NCBI RefSeq assembly: GCF_026241135.1
Contig: NZ_JAPFGA010000012.1
Location: 1 to 64,000, forward strand
Source: Galbibacter kalidii
GTDB taxonomy: Bacteria; Bacteroidota; Bacteroidia; Flavobacteriales; Flavobacteriaceae
Direction of reading: 5' to 3'
DNA: 64,000 nucleotides
The first letter of the stretch is position 1; every line of letters starts with the position of its first letter. The position numbers and the translations under genes are program-made. Below, piece by piece: positions 33,254 to 43,159 of the stretch. The notes under the pieces were generated by a model. It was given only the letters and a program-made list of their open reading frames with translations, ran no database searches and was not told the origin of the DNA.

Positions 33254-36082
33254 ATGTTGAAACCATTCAGCACATATTTATTACTCACAATCGTTTTTTG
33301 TGGACTAAAATCCTTTTCACAAAGTAGCCAGAAGATCGATGCTACTTTGCTCCCAAACACGCGTCAACTTCATATCCAGCAAGAGATCATTTTCCACAAT
33401 ACCACAAACGACACCTTAAACGCTTTGTATTTATACGACTGGAACCATGCATATTCCAGTAAAAACACCGCATTGGCTACTCGTTTTGGAGAAGAGTTTA
33501 ACAAAAGCCTACACCTTGCAAAAAGAGAAGACCGTGGCCATACCGAAATTTTATCCTTAACCGATAAGAATTTCGATTTTTTAGACTGGAAACGCACCGA
33601 AAAAAGTGACATTATTAGGGTACAACTGAAATTCCCCATCTATCCGGACAAATATTATTCGCTCAAGCTTTCTTACAAGGTAAAATTACCCAGTGCACAG
33701 TTTACCGGTTATGGATTTACGAATGAAAATAATTATCACCTCAGGTATTGGCACATTAGTCCGGCCATATACGATGGAAATGGCTGGCGTATGTACAGCA
33801 ATAAAAACCTGAACGACCTGAATAGTCTTATCAACGATATTGAAATCAAATTGACCTATCCGGGGATTTATACATTGATTTCCGATCTGGATATTGTAAA
33901 AAACAACACAGAGGCACTACATACAAAAACCATTTTATACGGGGAAAACAGAAGTGATGTCAGACTCTATTTTGTGAAAAATAAAGATGCTTTTTTTATT
34001 TACAAAAATGACGGATTAGGATTCATTACCAATATTGAAAGTAAAGATCTGAATGATTCTACTAAAATTGCTTCCGTTAGACGTGTTGTCAATTTTATCA
34101 AAAACAACTTAGGAAGGTATCCACACAATAAGATTCTTGTTACTGAAGATGATTATAAAAGAAATCCGCTCTATGGATTCAACCAGCTTCCCTCTTTTTT
34201 ACGTCCGTTTCCTGAAGAGTTCCAATACGAACTAAAACTCTTGAAAACAGCTCTGGGTACCTATTTGGACAATAGTCTTTTTATGGACAACAGAAGTGAA
34301 TATTGGGTAAAGGACGGTATCCAGTCCTATTTGATGATGAAATATACCGATACTTTTTATCAGGACATGAAAGTATTAGGGAAACTCTCCAAAATATGGG
34401 GTGTTCGTACTTTTCATCTAGCCCAGATGGATTTTAATGACAAATACCCGTATTTATACATGATGATGGCCCGAAGATATTCAGATCAATCTTTGACCAC
34501 TCCCCGGGATTCCCTTATAAAATTCAACGAAAGAATAGCCAATAAGTCTAAATCGGGTATTGGTTTGGCCTATCTCAACGATTATTTGGACAACAACTAT
34601 ATCGACCGTAAAATAAAGGAATACTACAACTCCCTAAAAACAAAAAAGAGTAAAGCCGAGAATTTTGAATCTATCCTAAAAAAAGATGCCCCCAAAGACA
34701 TTGATTGGTTTTTTTCAACCTATGTGGACTCCAATAAAAAGATCGATTATAAAATCCAAAAACATAAAAAAACAGACGATTCCCTTATCGTCACGCTACA
34801 AAACAAAAGAGGCACCACTGCCCCCATTACCATGTTTGGGATTGATAAAAACGACTCAATTCTGTTCAAAAACTGGTATACAGACATTTCAAAAACAAAA
34901 GAGGTGACCGTTCCCCGAAAAGATGTAAAACGTCTGGTACTTAATTATGACAGGGTTATCCCGGAATTTAACGAACGGGACAACTGGAAATCGGTCAACG
35001 GGTTTTTCTCAACCAACAGAAAATTAAAATTTCAGTTTTTCAAGGACATCGAAGACCCTTATTACAACCAGATTTTCTATGTCCCTGTATTCAGATTTAA
35101 TATCTACGACGGTATCACACCGGGGATACGTCTCTACAATAAGACATTTTTGAATCGTCCGTTTATCTACGACTTGCAGCCCTCCTATGCTTTTGGAGAA
35201 AAAGCTCTGGTAGGTTCAGGATCCTTCCGCTACCGTAAATATATGGAACGTGGTAATATGTACAGGATTGACGCATATATGGCCGGATCGTCCTACCACT
35301 ATGCCGACGGATTGCGATACAGCACCATCACTCCTTCCCTTAGTTTTCTGTTTAGGGATAACAACAACCTTCGTTCCAACGAGCGAGAGGTTTTAAACAT
35401 GCGTTTTGTCAACGTAATCCGTGATTTTTCACCAACTATCGACACAGATCCGGACTATAGTGTTTTTAACGTACGCTACGCCTATGGCAACAACGGAATT
35501 ATTGACTACAAATCCTGGTTTGCAGACGTTCAAGTGGCAAGGGATTTTGCCAAAGTAGCAGTTAATTGGGAATACCGAAAGCTTTTTCAAAGCAACCGTC
35601 AGCTGAATTTACGTTTTTTTGCAGGTAAATTCATCTATAACGAAACCAACTCAGATTATTTCAGCTTTGCGCTAGACCGACCAACAGATTATTTGTTTGA
35701 TTATGATTATTTGGGTCGTTCAGAAGATACCGGACTCTTCAGTCAGCAGCTTATCATTGCTGAAGGTGGTTTTAAATCTAAATTACCCCACCCCTTCGCC
35801 AATGATTGGATCGTGACTTCCAACGCAAGTATCAATCTTTGGCGATGGATAGAAGTGTATGGCGACATGGGAATGATCAGAAATAAAGGTAGAGATCCCC
35901 GTTTTGTATACGATTCCGGTATCCGACTCAATTTGGTAACCGATTACTTCGAACTCTACTTCCCTGTTTATTCCAACAATGGTTGGGAGGTCGCGCAACC
36001 TCAATACGATGAAAAAATCAGGTTCATCGTAACCTTAAGTCCGAAAACCCTTATCGGACTCTTTACAAGGAAATGGTTCTAG
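33254..36082 (+). CDS. Degenerate M1 aminopeptidase-like domain joined to an outer-membrane beta-barrel
   Basis: A 942-residue secreted protein with a signal peptide (residues 1-23, KSFSQ). Residues about 25-200 resemble the M1 N-terminal sandwich and about 200-460 the thermolysin-like domain, with YGFNQLPSFLRP and EYWVKDGIQSYLM in the expected places. The zinc motif HExxH is replaced by LKTALGTYL and the usual EG by DG, so it is probably inactive. From about 570 the sequence is rich in alternating aromatic strands (FRFNIYDGITPGIRL, FRYRKYMERGNMYRIDAYM) and ends in a terminal Phe (LFTRKWF), as in outer-membrane barrels. It probably sits in the outer membrane with a pseudo-peptidase domain in the periplasm. 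Confidence 0.8.
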   Translation: MLKPFSTYLLLTIVFCGLKSFSQSSQKIDATLLPNTRQLHIQQEIIFHNTTNDTLNALYLYDWNHAYSSKNTALATRFGEEFNKSLHLAKREDRGHTEILSLTDKNFDFLDWKRTEKSDIIRVQLKFPIYPDKYYSLKLSYKVKLPSAQFTGYGFTNENNYHLRYWHISPAIYDGNGWRMYSNKNLNDLNSLINDIEIKLTYPGIYTLISDLDIVKNNTEALHTKTILYGENRSDVRLYFVKNKDAFFIYKNDGLGFITNIESKDLNDSTKIASVRRVVNFIKNNLGRYPHNKILVTEDDYKRNPLYGFNQLPSFLRPFPEEFQYELKLLKTALGTYLDNSLFMDNRSEYWVKDGIQSYLMMKYTDTFYQDMKVLGKLSKIWGVRTFHLAQMDFNDKYPYLYMMMARRYSDQSLTTPRDSLIKFNERIANKSKSGIGLAYLNDYLDNNYIDRKIKEYYNSLKTKKSKAENFESILKKDAPKDIDWFFSTYVDSNKKIDYKIQKHKKTDDSLIVTLQNKRGTTAPITMFGIDKNDSILFKNWYTDISKTKEVTVPRKDVKRLVLNYDRVIPEFNERDNWKSVNGFFSTNRKLKFQFFKDIEDPYYNQIFYVPVFRFNIYDGITPGIRLYNKTFLNRPFIYDLQPSYAFGEKALVGSGSFRYRKYMERGNMYRIDAYMAGSSYHYADGLRYSTITPSLSFLFRDNNNLRSNEREVLNMRFVNVIRDFSPTIDTDPDYSVFNVRYAYGNNGIIDYKSWFADVQVARDFAKVAVNWEYRKLFQSNRQLNLRFFAGKFIYNETNSDYFSFALDRPTDYLFDYDYLGRSEDTGLFSQQLIIAEGGFKSKLPHPFANDWIVTSNASINLWRWIEVYGDMGMIRNKGRDPRFVYDSGIRLNLVTDYFELYFPVYSNNGWEVAQPQYDEKIRFIVTLSPKTLIGLFTRKWF

Positions 36083-36241
36083 TGTTTTTAACTGAAAAAC
36101 AGTTGTTGAATAGTCTTATGCAGCCTTATCATTTTATTGAAAATAATTCAATGAAAAATAGATAATCGTTTGTTTTGTTAAATAAAATTCAATTTTAACA
36201 TTCTTATTTATAAAATCCTCATTATAAAGGCGTTTCTTTTA

Positions 36242-36273
36242 ATTGCAAAAACCATTCTTTTTAGCTATTTTTG
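36242..36273 (+). promoter_or_regulatory. Promoter of the fused E1 gene
   Basis: ATTG at 36242-36245 and TATTTTTG at 36266-36273 are separated by 20 bp, fitting the Bacteroidota consensus. The box ends 21 bp before the ATG at 36295, so the earlier ATG at 36271 cannot be the start. Confidence 0.6.
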
Positions 36274-36294
36274 CTTGCGTCTCATAAAAATAAT

Positions 36295-38706
36295 ATGCAA
36301 ACAAAACCTTTTACCCAACAAGACATTTCTTTTGATGATTTCAGAAGTCAAATCCTAGACGACTACAAAATTGCTGTTACCAGCAGAGAATGTAGTTTGT
36401 TAGGAAGAAGGGAGGTCTTGACCGGAAAAGCAAAGTTTGGAATTTTTGGCGACGGAAAGGAAGTGCCACAACTGGCCATGGCAAAGGCTTTTAAAAAAGG
36501 CGACTTCAGAAGTGGGTATTACCGCGACCAAACTTTTATGATGGCAATCGGCGAGCTCAGTATAAAAAACTTTTTTGCCGGACTTTATGCCCATACCGAT
36601 ATTGAAAAAGAACCCATGAGTGCCGGAAGGCAAATGGGAGGGCATTTTTTAACGAGAAGTAACAATCCCGATGGTTCGTGGGTAGACCTCACCGCACAAA
36701 AAAACAGTAGTTCAGACGTTTCTACCACCGGAGGGCAAATGCCCAGATTGTTAGGTTTGGCACAAGCTTCAAAAATCTATCGCCATGTTAAGGAAGTAAA
36801 TGCCGAAGGATTTTCTGTAAACGGAAATGAAGTAGCATGGGGAACTATAGGAAACGCGAGTACAAGTGAAGGTATTTTCTTTGAAACCCTCAATGCAGCA
36901 GGTGTAATGCAAGTTCCTATGGTGATCAGTATTTGGGATGATGACTACGGTATTTCGGTGCACGCAAAAGATCAAACGACCAAAGAAAATATTTCTGAAA
37001 TATTAAAAGGTTTTCAGCGGAATGAAGATGAAGAAGGTGTTGAGATCATTGTGGTAAAAGGATGGGACTATCCTGCATTGATCGAGGCTTTTGATAAAGC
37101 AGGGAAAATTGCCCGTGAAGAACATGTTCCTGTACTTATTCACGTGACAGACCTCACACAACCGCAAGGGCACTCCACATCAGGATCGCACGAGAGGTAC
37201 AAGTCTGAAGAAAGACTGATATGGGAAAAGGAACACGACTGCAACCTCAAACTAAGAGAGTGGATCATTGCTAATAAACTGGCTACCGACGAAGAGTTGG
37301 GTCAGCTTGAAAAACAGATCAAAAAAGAAGTCCGGGACGGTAAAAAGGATGCATGGAGGGAGTTTATAACTCCTATCAAAGCGGATAAAAAACAAGTGAT
37401 TGCGCTCCTGACCGATTTGGCAAACAGCAGTAGCAACAAAAGTTTTATCAACAGGCTCAAAAATGATCTTATTTCCATAGAAGATCCTTCAAAACGCAAT
37501 GTGATTTCCACCGCAAGAAAAGCACTTCGCTATGTGGCGCATGAGGAATCACCCGCAAAAGAATCTCTACAATCTTGGATCAATTCTTTTTACACCCATA
37601 CACAACCGGAGTACAGTTCGCATCTCTATAGCGAAACTAAAAACAACGCAACCAATGTTGCAGAAATCCTACCGGAATACAGTGAGAACAGTAAATTGGT
37701 AGACGGACGCATTGTTTTACGGGACAATTTTGACAAACTGTTTGAAAACAATTCCAATGCTTTGGTCTTTGGAGAAGACAGTGGAAATATAGGTGATGTA
37801 AACCAAGGACTGGAAGGACTTCAAAAAAAATACGGAAAATTACGTGTAGCTGATGTCGGTATACGTGAAGCTTCCATCGTTGGTCAGGGTATCGGGATGG
37901 CATTAAGAGGCTTGCGCCCCATTGCAGAAATACAATACCTCGATTATATCTTTTATGCACTTTATGTGTTGAGTGACGATTTGGCCTCCCTGCTCTATCG
38001 TACTGTCGGGAAACAAAAGGCTCCGATGATCGTAAGAACACGCGGGCATCGTTTGGAAGGGATTTGGCATGCCGGGTCGCCTATGGGTGGACTCATACAT
38101 CTTTTAAGGGGGATGTATATCCTTACCCCTCGAAATATGACCAAGGCCGCAGGGTTCTACAACACCTTGATGCAAAGTGAAGAACCGGCGCTTGTTATTG
38201 AAAGCCTGAACGGATATCGGTTGAAAGAACAACTTCCTGACAACATAGGTGAATTCCGCACCCCGATCGGTGTAGTGGAAACTGTAATAGAAGGAACCGA
38301 TATCACATTGGTTTCATATGGTTCTACCCTAAGGATCGTAGAACAAGCTGCTAAAGAATTGTTGGAAGTTGACATCAATGCTGAAGTGATTGATGCACAA
38401 ACACTACTCCCGTTTGACATCAACCACGACACGGTAAAAAGCGTGAAGAAAACCAATCGTTTATTGGTTATTGATGAAGATGTTCCCGGAGGATGTTCAG
38501 CATATTTGATCCAGGAGATCGTAGAAAACCAAGGCGCTTACCGATATTTAGACAGTGCTCCGCAAACACTAACTTCCAAAGCACACAGACCTGCCTATGC
38601 CAGTGACGGCGACTATTTCTCAAAACCCAATGCGGAAGATATTTTTGAAAAAGTCTACAGTATTATGCACGAAACTAATCCGGCGAAATTTCCTGAGCTG
38701 AGATAG
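36295..38706 (+). CDS. Single-chain 2-oxoacid dehydrogenase E1 (alpha plus beta), branched-chain type
   Basis: An 803-residue thiamine diphosphate enzyme that fuses the alpha (about 1-400) and beta (about 460-803) E1 subunits. The alpha half has the ThDP segment GNASTSEGIFFETLNAAG ending WDDDYGIS; the usual GDG and NN residues are changed to GNA and DD, which seems normal for this Bacteroidota subgroup. The beta half has FGEDSGNIGDVNQGLEGL, IREASIVGQGIGMALRG and the C-terminal transketolase-like part. It likely acts with a lipoyl E2 and LpdA on branched-chain or related 2-oxoacids. No E2 gene is adjacent, so the substrate remains open. Confidence 0.88.
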   Translation: MQTKPFTQQDISFDDFRSQILDDYKIAVTSRECSLLGRREVLTGKAKFGIFGDGKEVPQLAMAKAFKKGDFRSGYYRDQTFMMAIGELSIKNFFAGLYAHTDIEKEPMSAGRQMGGHFLTRSNNPDGSWVDLTAQKNSSSDVSTTGGQMPRLLGLAQASKIYRHVKEVNAEGFSVNGNEVAWGTIGNASTSEGIFFETLNAAGVMQVPMVISIWDDDYGISVHAKDQTTKENISEILKGFQRNEDEEGVEIIVVKGWDYPALIEAFDKAGKIAREEHVPVLIHVTDLTQPQGHSTSGSHERYKSEERLIWEKEHDCNLKLREWIIANKLATDEELGQLEKQIKKEVRDGKKDAWREFITPIKADKKQVIALLTDLANSSSNKSFINRLKNDLISIEDPSKRNVISTARKALRYVAHEESPAKESLQSWINSFYTHTQPEYSSHLYSETKNNATNVAEILPEYSENSKLVDGRIVLRDNFDKLFENNSNALVFGEDSGNIGDVNQGLEGLQKKYGKLRVADVGIREASIVGQGIGMALRGLRPIAEIQYLDYIFYALYVLSDDLASLLYRTVGKQKAPMIVRTRGHRLEGIWHAGSPMGGLIHLLRGMYILTPRNMTKAAGFYNTLMQSEEPALVIESLNGYRLKEQLPDNIGEFRTPIGVVETVIEGTDITLVSYGSTLRIVEQAAKELLEVDINAEVIDAQTLLPFDINHDTVKSVKKTNRLLVIDEDVPGGCSAYLIQEIVENQGAYRYLDSAPQTLTSKAHRPAYASDGDYFSKPNAEDIFEKVYSIMHETNPAKFPELR

Positions 38707-38717
38707 ATGTTTATTAT

Positions 38718-38766
38718 CACACTGAGCAATGTTCATACTGAGCCTGTCAAAGCACAGTCGAAGTGT
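38718..38766. repeat. Dispersed repeat resembling the 8486 inner arm
   Basis: The gap between the E1 gene and guaC contains CACTGAGCAATGTTCATACT followed by GAGCCTGTCAAAGCACAGTC, then GAAGTG. The GCACAGTCGAAG part resembles GCGCAGTCGAAA in the element at 8486-8617. There is no other feature in this 215-bp gap. Confidence 0.45.
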
Positions 38767-38921
38767 TTTTGGTCAGCTCTGATGAATCTTAGGTAAATTT
38801 AGATTTACAAACGATTAAAATCGCCTCTTCAAACCACTCTATTTTGCTTTTATTTCCTAAATTTCCTCTGTAAAAAACTAAAAATTATGTACTTTTCATT
38901 TCAAAAATAATAGTCAAGACT

Positions 38922-39959
38922 ATGAGAATTGAAAATGAAGTAAAATTAGGTTTTAAAGATGTAATGATTCGTCCCAAACGCTCTACATTACGATCGCGAA
39001 ACGATGTGACTTTGGAACGGGAATTTAAACTCAAACACAGTGCACATATCTGGAAGGGGATTCCCATCATTGCTGCCAACATGGATACGGTAGGTACTTT
39101 TGAAACGGCCAATGTGCTTTCTTCACAACAAATCATAACTGCCATACACAAGCACTACACCATAGACCAATGGAGCAATTTTTTAAGTGATAAAAGTGAT
39201 GATGTCTATGATTACATTGCCGTAAGCACCGGCACAGGAAAACAAGACGCCAAAAAATTAAAGGAAATTATTGACCGCCATCCCCAGATAAAACTGATCT
39301 GTATTGATGTCGCCAATGGCTATTCTGAACATTTTGTTGATTTTGTAAGACAAACCCGTGACACTTATTCGGATAAGATTATCATGGCTGGAAATGTCGT
39401 TACCGGAGAAATGGTAGAAGAGCTCATTCTTTCCGGGGCAGATATCATCAAAGTAGGTATTGGTCCCGGAAGTGTGTGTACCACCCGTGTAAAAACAGGA
39501 GTGGGTTATCCACAGCTATCTGCTATTATTGAATGTGCTGATGCTGCTCACGGATTGGGCGGACAAATCATTTCAGATGGTGGGTGTAAAACCCCAGGGG
39601 ATATCGCCAAAGCTTTTGGTGGTGGTGCCGATTTTGTTATGCTGGGTGGAATGCTCGCCGGACATACCGAAAGTGGTGGCGAGATCATTACCAAAAACGG
39701 GGAAAAGTTTAAGTCTTTCTACGGAATGAGTTCTGAAACGGCCATGAAAAAACATGCCGGTGGTATAGCAGAATACCGTGCCAGCGAAGGAAAAGCTGTT
39801 GAAATTCCATATCGGGGCGATGTGATCAATACGATTCAGGATATTTTGGGAAGTCTGCGCTCTACCTGTACTTATGTTGGTGCCGGAAGATTAAAAGAAT
39901 TGACCAAACGTACTACCTTTATCCGGGTTGAGGAACAACACAACGAGGTTTTTTCGTAA
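38922..39959 (+). CDS. guaC: GMP reductase
   Basis: A 345-residue NADPH-dependent enzyme converting GMP to IMP. The IMPDH/GMPR barrel is visible: [29 protein letters not shown], and the catalytic loop [20 protein letters not shown] with its cysteine. [25 protein letters not shown] binds the phosphate. It lacks the CBS pair of IMP dehydrogenase, and the MDT start and length match GMP reductase. A YjbR-like gene follows after 63 bp. Confidence 0.94.
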   Translation: MRIENEVKLGFKDVMIRPKRSTLRSRNDVTLEREFKLKHSAHIWKGIPIIAANMDTVGTFETANVLSSQQIITAIHKHYTIDQWSNFLSDKSDDVYDYIAVSTGTGKQDAKKLKEIIDRHPQIKLICIDVANGYSEHFVDFVRQTRDTYSDKIIMAGNVVTGEMVEELILSGADIIKVGIGPGSVCTTRVKTGVGYPQLSAIIECADAAHGLGGQIISDGGCKTPGDIAKAFGGGADFVMLGGMLAGHTESGGEIITKNGEKFKSFYGMSSETAMKKHAGGIAEYRASEGKAVEIPYRGDVINTIQDILGSLRSTCTYVGAGRLKELTKRTTFIRVEEQHNEVFS

Positions 39960-40022
39960 CGATTTTGCAAGACAATAGACTACTATTATAAAATCAATTC
40001 ACCAACCGAAGCATTAAATAAA

Positions 40023-40382
40023 ATGAATATTGAAGAATACCGGGATTATTGTATTCAAAAAAAGGGCGTTACCGAATCATTTCCTTTCCCCAAAAACTTA
40101 CCCAATGTTTTAGTGTTCAAAGTTGGTGAGAAGATGTTTACAGCAACAGACATTTCAACTTATGCAAGTATTACGGTGAAATGCAATCCTGAAAAAGTAG
40201 ATGAACTGAGAGCAAAATATCCCGCTGTTACACCACCCGTATATATGAGCAAAAAGCATTGGAATAGTGTTGTGATGGATAACTCAATTCCAGATTCGCT
40301 ACTCTACCAATGGATTGATGATTCTTATGATCTGGTCGTAAAGAAATTGACAAAAAAAATTCGTTTAGAGTTAGGAATTTGA
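40023..40382 (+). CDS. MmcQ/YjbR-family protein
   Basis: A 119-residue protein with the CyaY-like alpha-beta fold of the YjbR family: EEYRDYCIQKKGVTESFPF, then KVGEKMFTATDIS, VKCNPEKVDELRAKYP and KKHWNSVVMDNSIPDSLL, ending in a DSYDLVVKKLTKK helix. Members are often called DNA-binding on structural grounds only; the actual role is not known. It follows guaC on the same strand and is convergent with holA. Confidence 0.88.
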   Translation: MNIEEYRDYCIQKKGVTESFPFPKNLPNVLVFKVGEKMFTATDISTYASITVKCNPEKVDELRAKYPAVTPPVYMSKKHWNSVVMDNSIPDSLLYQWIDDSYDLVVKKLTKKIRLELGI

Positions 40383-40418
40383 TGTTTTCTAATTCTCAGT
40401 TTACTAATCCAACTCACA

Positions 40419-41423
40419 TTATCCAAAAATGGTTGTCAGCAATTCTTTTAAAAGGTCAGCTTGAGAAATACTTGCAGCTCCTACCCCTTTACTTTTTACA
40501 TCGACATCCCGCAAATGTGCAATAATCCTACTGCTTTGTTTCATGGGGTAATTTCGTGCAGCAGTTTGATATTCCCCAACAAAATAAGGGTTGATCTTCA
40601 GTGCTGATGCCACACTACTTTTAGAATGATCTTTTAGTCCGTGATATTGCAATAGTTGTGAAAAGAAATTATATAACAACGAAACCGTAACCACCAACGG
40701 ATTATCCTTCGGATTCTGGGCAAAATAGTTCACTATACGGGTCGCTTTAACCACATTGCGCTCCCCTATGGCTTTACGGAGTTCGAAATTGTTATAATCC
40801 TTGCTGATTCCTATATTCTCCTCGATGTGTTGAGGCGTGATTTCTTGTCCCTGCGGAATAATGAGTTGTAGTTTTTCCAGTTCATTATTGATTTTCCCAA
40901 GGTCAGTCCCCAAAAATTCAACCAACATTTGCGCTGCTTTAGGGCTGATGGTGTATTTTCTTCCGGCCAACACGCGACGTATCCAATCCCCTACCTGATT
41001 TTCATATAATTTCTTACTCTCATAAATTAATCCTGTTTTTGAGATCGCTTTATAGAGTTTTTTTCGCTTATCTATTTTTTTGTATTTATAGCAGATCACC
41101 AAAACTGTTGTAGGCTGTGGCTGCAACGCATAAGCCTCAAGTTTCTCTATGGTTCGTGAAAGGTGTTGTGCTTCTTTTACAATAACCACCTGTCGTTCTG
41201 CCATCATGGGGTAACGTTTGGCGTTTGACACTATTTCGTCTATCGAAACATCCCTACCATAAAGCACCATCTGATTAAAACCCTTTTCTTCCTCAGACAA
41301 CACCGATTGTTCCATATATTCAGCTATTTTATCAATATAATAAGGCTCATCCCCCATTAAAAAATAAATTGGCTTGATATTGCCTGCTTTTATATCGCTT
41401 ACTATCTGTTTAATTTCATCCAT
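40419..41423 (-). CDS. holA: DNA polymerase III delta subunit
   Basis: A 334-residue clamp-loader subunit that opens the sliding clamp. The N-terminal AAA-like fold has PIYFLMGDEPYYIDKIAEYME and the RDVSIDEIVSNAKRYPMMAERQVVIVKEAQHL stretch (read here in parts), lacking a functional Walker motif as expected for delta. The helical C-terminal domain includes YFVGEYQTAARNYPMKQSSRI and ends SQADLLKELLTTIFG. It is divergent from the HsdR-N-like gene (59 bp between starts). Confidence 0.93.
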   Translation of the reverse strand: MDEIKQIVSDIKAGNIKPIYFLMGDEPYYIDKIAEYMEQSVLSEEEKGFNQMVLYGRDVSIDEIVSNAKRYPMMAERQVVIVKEAQHLSRTIEKLEAYALQPQPTTVLVICYKYKKIDKRKKLYKAISKTGLIYESKKLYENQVGDWIRRVLAGRKYTISPKAAQMLVEFLGTDLGKINNELEKLQLIIPQGQEITPQHIEENIGISKDYNNFELRKAIGERNVVKATRIVNYFAQNPKDNPLVVTVSLLYNFFSQLLQYHGLKDHSKSSVASALKINPYFVGEYQTAARNYPMKQSSRIIAHLRDVDVKSKGVGAASISQADLLKELLTTIFG

Positions 41424-41482
41424 AAAGAATAAGTGCTTTAATACGCTTTATTTAGTCTGCTATATTTCTGATATTTGCTATT

Positions 41483-41929
41483 ATGCAAAAGTTGAATTTT
41501 CCGGAATACACATTCCGATTCAAAAATAGGGAAAATAAAATCCACATTTTTGATGAAGTCCGCAAAAAATTTGTGCAATTACAACCTGAGGAATGGGTAA
41601 GGCAGCACGTCGTAAAATTTTTAACTGACGAAAAGAAATTCCCCAAATCCCTTATCAATATTGAAAAAGAGCTGCTTGTCAATTCCCTTAAAAAGCGATA
41701 TGACATTTTGGTGTATAAGCCAGATGGAAAAATCAAGCTCGTTGTGGAGTGCAAAGCTCCTTCAGTAAAAATCACCCAAAACACTTTCGATCAGATTGCC
41801 CGTTATAATCTTTCGCTTCAATCAGAATATTTAATGGTCACTAACGGATTGGATCATTATTTTTGTCAAATGGACTACCAGCAAGAAAAGTATGCTTTTC
41901 TCAAGGATATTCCGTCATATATACTTTAA
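41483..41929 (+). CDS. Stand-alone type I restriction HsdR N-terminal (PD-(D/E)xK-like) domain protein
   Basis: A 148-residue protein that is essentially only the HSDR_N-type nuclease fold. The core motif is KKRYDILVYKPDGKIKLVVE followed by CKAP, giving the acidic Asp and the E-x-K pair (Glu and Lys) of PD-(D/E)xK nucleases. The downstream IARYNLSLQSEYLMVTNG is also typical. It has no helicase, specificity or methylase partner nearby. It starts 59 bp from the divergent holA start. It could be a housekeeping DNA-repair-type nuclease or a domesticated relic. Confidence 0.82.
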   Translation: MQKLNFPEYTFRFKNRENKIHIFDEVRKKFVQLQPEEWVRQHVVKFLTDEKKFPKSLINIEKELLVNSLKKRYDILVYKPDGKIKLVVECKAPSVKITQNTFDQIARYNLSLQSEYLMVTNGLDHYFCQMDYQQEKYAFLKDIPSYIL

Positions 41930-42033
41930 TTTGCAGACTTTCCCCTCATTAAGGGATTTGGCATAGCTAAGGTTATCGCTCTACCAAAAGAAACGAATAA
42001 AGCCTTATTTATGTTTAATATTGATCAAAATAT

Positions 42034-43032
42034 ATGAAAATAGCCGTTGTTATACTGAATTGGAATGGCAAGGATCTTCTGGAAAAGTTCCTTCCTTCGG
42101 TTATCAAGTTTTCTCCTGATGCAAATATCTATGTGGTCGATAACGCATCTACAGACCATTCGGTTGATTTTGTCAAGGAGCACTACCCAACCGTTCAGAT
42201 TATTCAGAATGAGGTGAATGGTGGTTTTGCCAAAGGATATAACGATGCCCTGAAAAATATAGAAGAAGATGTTTTTTGTTTACTGAATTCAGATATCGAA
42301 GTCACCAAAGACTGGCTGACACCTATAGAAGATACTTTCAAAAAAAATCGTGAGATTGCGATCATTCAGCCAAAAATATTAGACTACAAGGATAAAACCA
42401 GTTTTGAATACGCAGGAGCAGCAGGAGGTTATATCGACCGTTTGGGTTATCCTTTTTGCAGGGGAAGGGTTTTTCAGACTATGGAAAAGGACCAAGGGCA
42501 ATACGACGATATAAAAGAAATTTTCTGGGCTACCGGAGCCTGTATGTTTATAAAAAAAGAGGTTTTTAATGCCTTGGGCGGCTTTGACGAAGATTACTTT
42601 GCCCATCAGGAAGAAATAGACCTCTGTTGGCGGGCTCAAAACCGAGGTTATAAAATTGTGTATACCGGAGCTTCAAAGGTATATCATGTTGGAGGAGCCA
42701 CATTGAATAATATGAATCCGAAAAAAACATTTTTAAATTTCAGGAATTCATTATTCTCTATCACAAAAAACCTTCCCCTGCGCAAGGTCATACCACTAAT
42801 TGTCGCCAGATTGTTTTTAGACGGAATCGCCGGAATTCGCTTTTTATTCCAATTAAAATTCTTACATTTATTGGCAATAATAAAAGCACATTTTAGTTAT
42901 TACTACTATTTTGTGAAAATTATAAATAAACGCGGGCAAATAAAGGATCTTAAGTATTTTTCATGCTCCTCTGTTGTAGTTGATTACTTTATAAAACAGA
43001 AACGTTATTATCGTGAAATCGTTAAGGAATAA
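42034..43032 (+). CDS. Family 2 glycosyltransferase
   Basis: A 332-residue GT-A glycosyltransferase. The N-terminal part is VVILNWNGKDLLEKFLPSV, then YVVDNASTDHSVDFV and the D-x-D-like LLNSDIEV for metal and sugar nucleotide. The acceptor-side motif ATGACMFIKKEVFNALGGFD and the catalytic EEIDLCWRAQNRGYKI are present. The C-terminal 80 residues form a hydrophobic helix that may touch the membrane. The type resembles rhamnosyl- or galactosyltransferases of cell-wall and O-antigen pathways. Donor and acceptor are unknown, and no polysaccharide cluster surrounds it. Confidence 0.9.
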   Translation: MKIAVVILNWNGKDLLEKFLPSVIKFSPDANIYVVDNASTDHSVDFVKEHYPTVQIIQNEVNGGFAKGYNDALKNIEEDVFCLLNSDIEVTKDWLTPIEDTFKKNREIAIIQPKILDYKDKTSFEYAGAAGGYIDRLGYPFCRGRVFQTMEKDQGQYDDIKEIFWATGACMFIKKEVFNALGGFDEDYFAHQEEIDLCWRAQNRGYKIVYTGASKVYHVGGATLNNMNPKKTFLNFRNSLFSITKNLPLRKVIPLIVARLFLDGIAGIRFLFQLKFLHLLAIIKAHFSYYYYFVKIINKRGQIKDLKYFSCSSVVVDYFIKQKRYYREIVKE

Positions 43033-43111
43033 CAGTCTAAAATATGATAAAATCAACGCTGATTTAAGAGAAAATTAACGGAAAACGGCATACGAGCATT
43101 TGCTTTTTATC

Positions 43112-43119
43112 TATTTTTG
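43112..43119 (+). promoter_or_regulatory. TAnnTTTG box before the OmpA-family gene
   Basis: TATTTTTG lies 40 bp before the start codon. A TTTG (43099-43102) is nearer than the usual 19-20 bp, so only the -7 box is supported. Confidence 0.45.
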
Positions 43120-43159
43120 CCTTAAAATGTTAAAACGTTAATTAAGTAAATCCATAATT

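Noticed and set aside
36271-36294. Eight-residue extension of the fused E1
   Set aside because: The ATG at 36271 overlaps the TATTTTTG promoter element.
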